Positions 56,901 to 64,000 of a DNA stretch of 64,000 bases are shown here, in pieces. Below the pieces are notes generated by a model, which was not told the DNA's origin, ran no database searches, and saw nothing but the letters and a program-made list of their open reading frames with translations. The stretch is from Cordia subcordata (lineage: Eukaryota; Streptophyta; Magnoliopsida; Boraginales; Cordiaceae): the NCBI GenBank assembly GCA_028554755.1, contig JAPTOF010000020.1, positions 4,221,001 through 4,285,000 on the forward strand. Reading direction: 5' to 3'. Position 1 is the first letter of the stretch. Each line of letters begins with the position of its first letter. The position numbers and the translations under genes are program-made.

Positions 56901-57220
56901 AAGTGTACCTCCTTCCATCCGACCAACTGCAGAATCCGAAGCCAATGAACGCCGCAATTCCATGATGGAGTCTGAGCAGAGCATCCTTTAGCAACACCTG
57001 AGACAGTCTCATGGATTTCTGCTCCATCTTCACATCCAAATAACCCCTCTTTCCGGAAACTAAGCAATTGACCTCCCATTAAATGAATCACTCCCCCATC
57101 CACCAAACTAACACCTCTACACATTTGAATCAACATCCAAAATGGAGCCCAATCTTTTCTGAAATTCAACAAACTGCTTTTCTGTAGCCTCTCCTCTTGG
57201 ATAGCCTCGCGAATCCTCAT
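53938..57220 (-). CDS. Tentative unrecognised spliced gene
   Basis: On the minus strand ATG at 57220 opens 104 codons without a stop (MRIREAIQEERLQKSSLLNF... ending LQLVGWKE) to a GGAG/GTACAC donor at 56909. A TTTGCTTTCAG acceptor at 56049 continues in the same phase as GFAEQNCPDVNKLEMCMLLSE. Near the other end, an exon-like 54375-54312 (MILLRGDLKRLKQRQ, donor CAG/GTGTAC) joins in frame to 54042-53938 (acceptor TGCACAG; VARKKQGVESEMRQLSAVVP, then ISVAVKSLLMACTS, TAA). I could not connect the two halves, and a rival frame in the first exon also looks protein-like. I recognise no family. The region is less AT-rich than its surroundings, which fits a gene. It could instead be two genes or a non-coding transcript. 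Confidence 0.3.
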
Positions 57221-58548
57221 AACCGATCTTCAATTACCCATAGGCCCCTGAAACATCCCTCAAATACCACACCTTAACTATAACTAAACATTTTCAAGAA
57301 TTTACTTGAAGCATGCGCAATTGTTTGCCCAAAAACGCAAGTATCGGTATTATAAAACTACCAGGCAATGCAACACGAGTATCTAACGTCAAATATTTGC
57401 TTGATTATACCCAAATGGCTTCCTATGTTAAATTTACTTCATTTCCCTTAAAGATTGCAACTTTATGAGTAAAGAGGAACCCCAAACCCATTTAGCACTC
57501 TAATCTTTCTTCACATCAAATTTTCAACTACAGCCCATCATAATGAATAATAATTAAACTATCAATAAACAAAGTAACAGTAAACAAAGCATACAATATA
57601 AACGCGATCTTCTTATAAAGAAAACTCATTTGTATAACAAAGAATCTATGGTTGGAAACTAGCTCTTCGAAAATAAAAAGATTGTGTATGATAAAACCAA
57701 AGCGGGTATGAAATTTTTCGCCTTGTGCACCTACTATATTGTTATTATGATCTAAGATAGATTTAAGCTTAAAATATTCACAATTCCAAAAAGATTTTAC
57801 AGGGTCTTTTCTGCTATTGTGAGTATAAACTAAAGCAACTTCTTTTGATCTCTTTTTCTTTGTTTTTCTTTTCTCCGATATAATATATATATATATATGT
57901 ATATATATAGTTTTATCTAATTTGGTGAGCAACTAGGAAATGACTCAGCATTTGACTATTTTCTTGGCCTTTCTGTTTCTGTGAGTAACCAATCAAATCA
58001 CGTTTTTATAATAGTACGTGCGGTTGATATCATACAAACCGACCGAAAAGATAAAAAGGTAATAGAAAAAGAGAAAAAAAACCGACCAAGAAATCACATG
58101 GATTTGATAAGATTCCATCTGGTATAATTATGAAATCTTATTTGTTGAACAAAAATTTTTATCCAAAATAGCTTCTTATATGATTCAAGAATAGTTATGC
58201 AGAAACTTTTTTCAAAAAAAATCAATATGAATTTAGGTAGAGCAACAAGGTATAAGTTACAAATGTAGGGAAAAGAGTGCAAAAGAGTACGAATTTAAAT
58301 AGGAATAGAGTTGGAGAGGTCGGAAAAAAAAAAATAAAAAAGTAGCTTGATATGGATGGTGTGAGAAAGGAACGAAGGACAAACCAGTGATTTTAATTAT
58401 TTTGGTGAGGAGAATTAAGCTATGCATAGGCTTTTCACTTTAAAAATTTGGCAATGAGGATTGATTTGGCCACACTTGTGAAGCACTGGAATTTATTTAT
58501 ATTATTGAGAAGAATGAACGTTAAATTGAAAATATGTGTCATCGTTAA
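57221..58548. other. Intergenic stretch, no gene seen
   Basis: Probable promoter side of the tentative minus-strand gene. An AT microsatellite lies at 57879-57909. No open frame of note. Confidence 0.5.
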
Positions 58549-58927
58549 GGGTGTGTTTGGATTGGAGGGAGAAAATTTAATAAAGGAAAGGAAAAGAGAG
58601 GAAATGGGTAATTCATGTTTGAATTAGAGTTTTTTTTGCAGGGGAAAGGAACATAAAAGATTATAAATATCTTGTATTTGGTTAGGAAGGAAATGGAATG
58701 AAGGGATAAATTTTATATGTAAAAGATTAAGAGTAAAGGATTTCAAGAATCATTTCCCTCCATTTTATCCCAATTTGGAAGGATTGAAAATAAAAGATTT
58801 AAGAGGATTTTACTTTTCTTTCCAAAACCCTCCCCTCCCAATACTTTCAAAACAAATAAGGGATAGGATACCAAAATCCCTCCCTTCCCTTTCCTTTCCC
58901 TCCATTCCCCTCAATCCAAATAGCCCC
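58549..58927. mobile_element. Tourist-like MITE with TAA target duplication
   Basis: The left end GGGTGTGTTTGGATTGGAGG and inverted right end GGGGCTATTTGGATTGAGGG form long imperfect terminal repeats. TAA flanks both sides (58546-58548, 58928-58930). 379 bp, purine-rich left half, pyrimidine-rich right half, no coding capacity. Confidence 0.8.
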
Positions 58928-58930
58928 TAA

Positions 58931-59449
58931 GGGCAATCAAAACCCTAAATTCAATCAAATGTTAATGACAGGAAAATCAATGATGAAACTTCTATTGTTT
59001 CTTCTTCTTTCGTAACAAGAAACATATTGGCAGATGGTGTATGGGGAGGAAGGAAATACCTTGCTCTCCCTTTTAACTTATACTAGTAAAGCAATACTGT
59101 GTAAGGTATAACTATACTGCCCAATATTACTATAGTTAAAAACTTATTATATATAATAAATATTTATTGAGAATTTCAATAATCTTACAAAGAGTAATTC
59201 TCTATGTAAAAATTGAAATCTAAAAAGGTGTTATTAATTTTATTTCTTTGTTGTTTTGACAAAATGGGATGAGATTAATTAGTGCTTGAAATATACGGAT
59301 GGAAATGTCTAAATTTTTTATTAGATTTTTTCAATCCAATTGGATTGGAATTTCTAGTGTAACACATGAACATAATTAAAAAGTTGATTTTTTATTTCGT
59401 TATTTTCAGAAGTACTACTATAATTTGAGATGATTTCACAATTATCTGA
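58931..59449. other. Intergenic stretch, no gene seen
   Basis: AT-rich; nothing recognised. Confidence 0.5.
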
Positions 59450-60600
59450 ACTTAGATAATTATAATTTAGATGAATTTAAATTTTTTAATTTTATTTTTG
59501 TTTAAATTTTCATATCTATTCTTGAATTTAATCTAAATTAACACAATATAATTTAACAAATAACATAAAGATGAAAAAAATGAAAGACTAACTCAAAAAC
59601 CCCAAAGTTATGATCGGTTTTATAATTTTGAATACCAATTAAATTGTTTTTTCTTTTTTTTTTTTTTTGCTCTTAAAGTTCAAATTCTAAACCTAAAAAT
59701 GTAAAAATTTGAAGTAATTTCCATTATAGGGTGAGAAATGAAAAACATGATAAATATAAAAGCAAGAAAAGAAAAAAGAAAAGAGAGCATATCATTTTTG
59801 TTAGGAAGGGGAAAAAAGACTTGAACCGCCAAAATGCTGATTTTTTATTCTTTTTTTTTTGTATAAGTATTTAAGTGTAATTTGCAATGATCTAATAGTT
59901 ATTTGAACTTAGATAATTGTAATTTAGATGAACTTAAAATTTTTATAGTTATTTTTGTCCAACTTTTCATATCTATTTCCAAATGTAGTCTAAATTAGCA
60001 CAATATGATTTAACAATTTTAATTTAGTCTAAATTAGCACAATATATTTAACAAATAATAAAAAATTAAAACTGAAACTCGAAAAAGCTAATATACAAAA
60101 ATTGATCGAGTTTTATGATATTAAATGTACAATTTAATATTTTCCTAGCTTTAGAAGTTCAAAATTTTAAACTAAAAAGATTTAAACGGACCCTCATCTT
60201 TAGTCAATTTGAATAGTTTTTTCAACCCAGAATTTAAAATTTTAACAGTCAATAAAACGAAAAGGCGTAATCAATAGAGAAGCGAAAAAAGAAAGAGCAC
60301 ATCATTTTGATTTGTAAAGAAAAGAGGAAGATAGAGTAAATGTAAAATTATCCAATCGAATAACTCTTTGGTTCAAGAAATTTAAAAATCTAAACCTGAA
60401 AATTCAAATTGATTCCCTTAATACAATTGGGTTTTAAGACTTTTAATACCCAATTGAATTTTTTTCAAAACTCAAAATATTAAAAGTTTGAACCAATTCA
60501 CACTTTATATGAAAGTCGAAAGACGTGATTAACGAAGAAATAAAAAAAAAAAAAAAGAACAAAGCATTTTGTTAGGGAAGAAAAAAAAAACATGGAAATG
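59450..60600. repeat. Repeat family C, about three to four diverged successive copies
   Basis: Repeated phrases such as AACTTAGATAATTATAATTTAG, TCTAAATTAGCACAATAT, TTTAATACCCAATTGAATTTTT and GAGCACATCATTTTGATTTG recur at intervals of roughly 300-450 bp. They match parts of 6200-6930 and 12180-12832. Monomer borders could not be fixed by eye. Confidence 0.5.
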
Positions 60601-62731
60601 AAATAGAAAAGAAAAGGTTTCCTTTCATGTGAACAAAGAGATGGAAAAAAAATAAAAATTAAATGTATAATGTAAAGTATAGCTTTTATCTGTATGGTCC
60701 ATATTTAGAATTACATCTTTACCCTTTTGACCACCAAATGAAGTCATTCTAGAACTTAATGAAATGAGAGTATCCTTGCGGATTGAGTAGGTTGCTAATA
60801 TATGTTTTCTTTTTATACGAGTTGCAGTGATAGATAAAAATATTCACGCAAGCTGATGACACTATATTTTACAAGATTTAAGTATATCGAGATTTATATT
60901 TTAGAAAATGAAGTGGTCCAAACTATAACTCTTATAAGGGATTATTCAAATTGGCTTTTTTAACTAAAATATATATTTTTGGTTAATAAATGTCTAAATT
61001 AAATTAAAAAAAAAACTAAAAACATTGGGAAAAAAATTCATTTTCAACCCATTGTAAATTTTTCTTAAAAAAAAAAAGTAGTTTCAACTGGAAGGTTCCC
61101 TTGAAATATGTGGCCCAGAAAACATTGCAATTGTCTAATGTCTAGAGATTTGTTTCTCTAAAGAATATATGGAGTTTCTGGTTTTCTTCTCTTATCAAAC
61201 TTTGAATAATCAACACTCTACAAAATTCAAAAACATAGAAGGATTAATTGTCACACAAGCACCATTTTAATTGCTAGGATTAATTGTCACACAAGCACCA
61301 TTTTAATTGCTACGTAGACCAAGAAACGTGGCGTCCCAAAGTGTGAGTGAAACGTTAATCTAAGGCTAGCAAATATTAGAGTGTAATAGAAATACAGATT
61401 GGATGGTCAATTATGACTTGCAGTTATCGCTTGAAGTTTACATTATCGAATAATCGCCCTATTAAAAATATTTGGTGAAAAGATGAAGAGAGCTTATTCC
61501 AACATATTTGTTTTGTTGTAATTTAATTTGGTCTTCGTAATATATATAAACACATATATATGTTTGCGTGTGTAGAATTTCTTCACTCTTTTTGCTTATT
61601 CTCGATTGACGGTTGCTCGATCCTCAGTTGACGTTTCCCTCCTACGAGTATGGTTGTTCACGGTGTTTTGACTTCTAGCCAATGTTATTGAAATATTATT
61701 TTGGCTTTTTTTCTTTTGTTTCTTTTTTTTATTTATTTTCTCTTGTGTAGCTGTTTTTTGTTCTTTTTATAATGACTAATTAGTATAGTTAATTCCACCT
61801 AATAAGCCTATGGTTTACACGGGTGACACCTATTAATCCTTACATTTAATTTTAATTACTTATTAAATAAGATGCTTCTAAAAAATAATAGACAATACAC
61901 CTTTGTCGTTCAAGCTATAAACCATACATTTTTTTTAAATTCTTTTTTTTTAGATCCAGCTACTAAACACACACCAAAACAATCATATGCACTTTTAATC
62001 AAAACACACCATCTTTTTCATCTTCTTCTTGTTCATTTTTGTCATCACCACCACAAAACTCAAATCCGCCATTTTATCATTATACACACTCAAATTCACA
62101 CCAAAAGCACACATACATACGACCTCCAAGATATATACACTAGTCTTTTTCCTGTGCAATGTACAAAATATATATATATATATATATAATTTTTTATATA
62201 TGTAATACATAAAATAATTAAAATAAGTATCATTAAATTAATAATGTAAATACCCAATAATATAAGAAAAGACAATTACACAATATATCAATGGAATATA
62301 CAATATATAATTTAAATAGTGTGGTACCCATGTAATATACAGAAGAAATAAGTATTTTTATATTTTTATAATTGTTAATGGTTTTTTTTGACAATTAATG
62401 TCAAGGATAAAATACAAATATATTTTATCATGTTAAATTACCAACATTGATTACAAATTTTGTATTTTTGTAAAATCTAATAATTTTAGAAAGAAAAATC
62501 ATGAAAAATATAGATTAATATATTTCCATCATTTATTGAGCATCTTTTTAATATAACAGATTAGTTTTTCTTTTTCAATGAGCATAATAATCTCTTTTTT
62601 TTTCAGTACAAATGACACGTGGTAGCTTGATGTGAGTTAAAAATTTTGGAGGGAATGAATGTAATTTAACCGGTTCAGCGTTATATATTGAATAGATATG
62701 TGAATGGTTGCATATTAAACATATATACTTA
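60601..62731. other. Intergenic stretch, no gene seen
   Basis: It contains an exact 36-bp tandem duplication (61240-61275 and 61276-61311, starting AGGATTAATTGTCAC), AT microsatellites at 61546-61562 and 62166-62188, and short low-complexity open frames without domain signal. Confidence 0.5.
61240..61311. repeat. Exact 2 x 36-bp tandem duplication
   Basis: The unit AGGATTAATTGTCACACAAG... ending TTTTAATTGCT occurs twice head to tail with no mismatch, so it is recent. It lies in otherwise unremarkable intergenic DNA. Confidence 0.95.
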
Positions 62732-62958
62732 GGGCCTATTTGGATTGACTTTTTTTGAGGAAAAGCACTTTTTTTTTTGAAAAAGTTACATTAAATTTGC
62801 AATAACTATTAGATTTGACTTTCAAAAAAGCTGAAACTCTGAAAAAAGCTCAAATACAGCTTTTTTTAAAAACCAGAATTTTCAGCTTCTCAAAAAAAGT
62901 TATTTTTCAAAAGCTGTTAAAAAAAACGTTTTTGAAAAAAATCAATTCAAACGAGCCC
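62732..62958. mobile_element. Tourist-like MITE with TTA target duplication
   Basis: The left end GGGCCTATTTGGATTGACTT and inverted right end GGGCTCGTTTGAATTGATTT are terminal repeats. TTA flanks both sides (62729-62731, 62959-62961). 227 bp. It is the best-preserved member of the family also seen in ACS-like intron 2, WAT1-related intron 6 and at 45696. Confidence 0.85.
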
Positions 62959-62961
62959 TTA

Positions 62962-63678
62962 TACATTTTATGTATAAGTACGGTGAAAAAGGATTAGTTT
63001 GAAATAGTATCAAGGGTAAATTTAACTAGTATTGAGTAAAAGGTGAAAATGTTAAGATGGAGATTGACCCCAAGGTGGGTTCAAGCAGCAGTGGGGTAGT
63101 GGTGCTGTGTAGTGGAAAAGGGAAGGATTAAAGATATAACTACTCAATCAATTTCATGTGCACACATACATATATGAGCTTGTATATGTATGGGATAGTT
63201 CATGTGTTCGAACATATTTATACATATATAAGAGTTTTTGTATTGATATATGCATGAAAATATTCTAAACTATGTTGGAGTTAAACTAATTGAAAGTCGA
63301 GAGTTATAATTTCTTTTTTAAAATATTTTTAAGGGATTATTACTTTAAAGACAAAATTTGAATACAGAAAATTAAGTAATTACATTACTTTCATCAACCA
63401 AATATAACGGTATTAGATTAATTATTGGTTGAGACTACATATAAGATCTAGTAAGTATCACCCATCTAAAAAGACAGGGTTATTGGGCGAAATTAATCGA
63501 ATAAGAAATTTTCACAACGAAGATATATTTTACAATTATAAATATATTATTTAAATAAAAATAAAGGGACAAAATTAAAAAATAAAAATATATTACTTTT
63601 TTACTCGTTTTCCATTTCTTTTCTTCAAAAGAAATAAGTGGGTCCCAAGTTGCCAACAGTACACACCTCAAAAACAAG
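62962..63678. other. Upstream region of the right-edge gene, no gene seen
   Basis: AT-rich with TATATA-rich patches. The last 70 bases become less AT-rich toward the probable first exon. Confidence 0.45.
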
Positions 63679-63880
63679 GTGAACCGTAGTGAAGTGAAGA
63701 ATTGGAGATGTCAATTTGAAGTGCAACGGAGTGAATCTAGTCACCACACTGCTACTTCTGAAACTCAGTCCACGTCAACAGCCACCGCCACGGCCGCCGC
63801 CGCCGCCGCAGCCGCCGCTAGCACCACCACCAACAACGACAATACTGCTTTTGCTTCTCCGGAATATCAACCCTATCCGG
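63679..63880 (+). CDS. Probable first exon of a gene leaving the window (partial)
   Basis: From about 63679 to a good donor CCG/GTAAGC at 63880 the sequence is open and suddenly rich in G+C and CpG. It would encode a Ser/Thr-rich then poly-Ala stretch (TATATAAAAAAAAAS) followed by TTTNNDNTAFASPEYQPYP. No in-frame ATG is present: the first codon of the open frame is GTG, and the ATG at 63709 is in another frame and stops at once. So the start is unresolved, or this is partly leader. Low-complexity Ala/Thr N-termini are common in plant regulatory proteins, but nothing here identifies the family. Confidence 0.4.
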
Positions 63881-64000
63881 TAAGCTTTTCATTTCTCTCT
63901 TCTGCTGCATGCTCTGAAGTTCGATTGACTTACTATTAAATTACTTTAATTTTGCGTATATTCGATTTTGTATAACATATCATTCCCAGCTCCACGTGAC

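Noticed and set aside
60940..61110. Another Tourist-like MITE
   Set aside because: The ends TTATTCAAATTGGCTTTTT and TTTCAACTGGAAGG pair too poorly and no target duplication was seen.
61872..62189. 105-codon open frame rich in His, Thr and Tyr
   Set aside because: Low-complexity AT-rich sequence with microsatellites; the opposite strand is open too; no homology pattern.

Overview
The window is a piece of AT-rich nuclear DNA from a flowering plant, most likely a eudicot. The evidence is GT-AG spliced genes of typical plant families, several kinds of Copia LTR retrotransposon, Tourist-like, hAT-like and CACTA-like non-autonomous elements, and a tRNA-derived SINE. I cannot name the species from sequence alone.

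Layout. 1-2.1 kb: a decayed Copia pol end and its 3' LTR. 3.1-3.5 kb: a 423-bp TRIM (miniature LTR retrotransposon). 3.9-4.4 kb: a broken C-terminal exon of an NPF (nitrate/peptide) transporter. 4.9-11.3 kb: two diverged copies of one segment, each holding the same truncated, reversed glyoxal-oxidase pseudogene interrupted at the same codon by a 0.55-kb hAT-like element. 12.8-18.8 kb: a complete but inactivated Tnt1-type Copia element with an odd leader. 19.3-21.0 kb: an intact single-exon glyoxal/galactose oxidase-like gene (GLOX). 21-29 kb: intergenic DNA with a MITE, a LINE scrap, a second TRIM copy, a SINE with a perfect 16-bp target duplication and a CACTA-like element. 29.2-33.5 kb: a seven-exon WAT1-related (EamA) transporter. 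34.6-44.5 kb: a 9.9-kb Sirevirus-type Copia element with an env-like ORF. 46.3-50.3 kb, minus strand: a four-exon ACC-synthase-like aminotransferase of the ACS10/ACS12 type. 53.9-57.2 kb, minus strand: a tentative unrecognised spliced gene. 58-63.6 kb: MITEs and AT-rich repeats. 63.7-64 kb: probably the first exon of a gene that leaves the window.

The host genes are unrelated in function: an extracellular copper oxidase, a membrane transporter and a PLP aminotransferase. There is no operon-like logic. What links the region is layered mobile-element activity: insertion into a GLOX paralogue, duplication of the broken copy, and a later Copia insertion beside the surviving GLOX gene. I found no convincing new biochemical system. 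The most unusual structures are the inverted/direct-repeat rearrangement and W-box array in the Copia leader (13.98-14.46 kb), the shared hAT insertion with the intact gene as its empty site, and the palindrome series of the Sirevirus element, which recurs inside the element.
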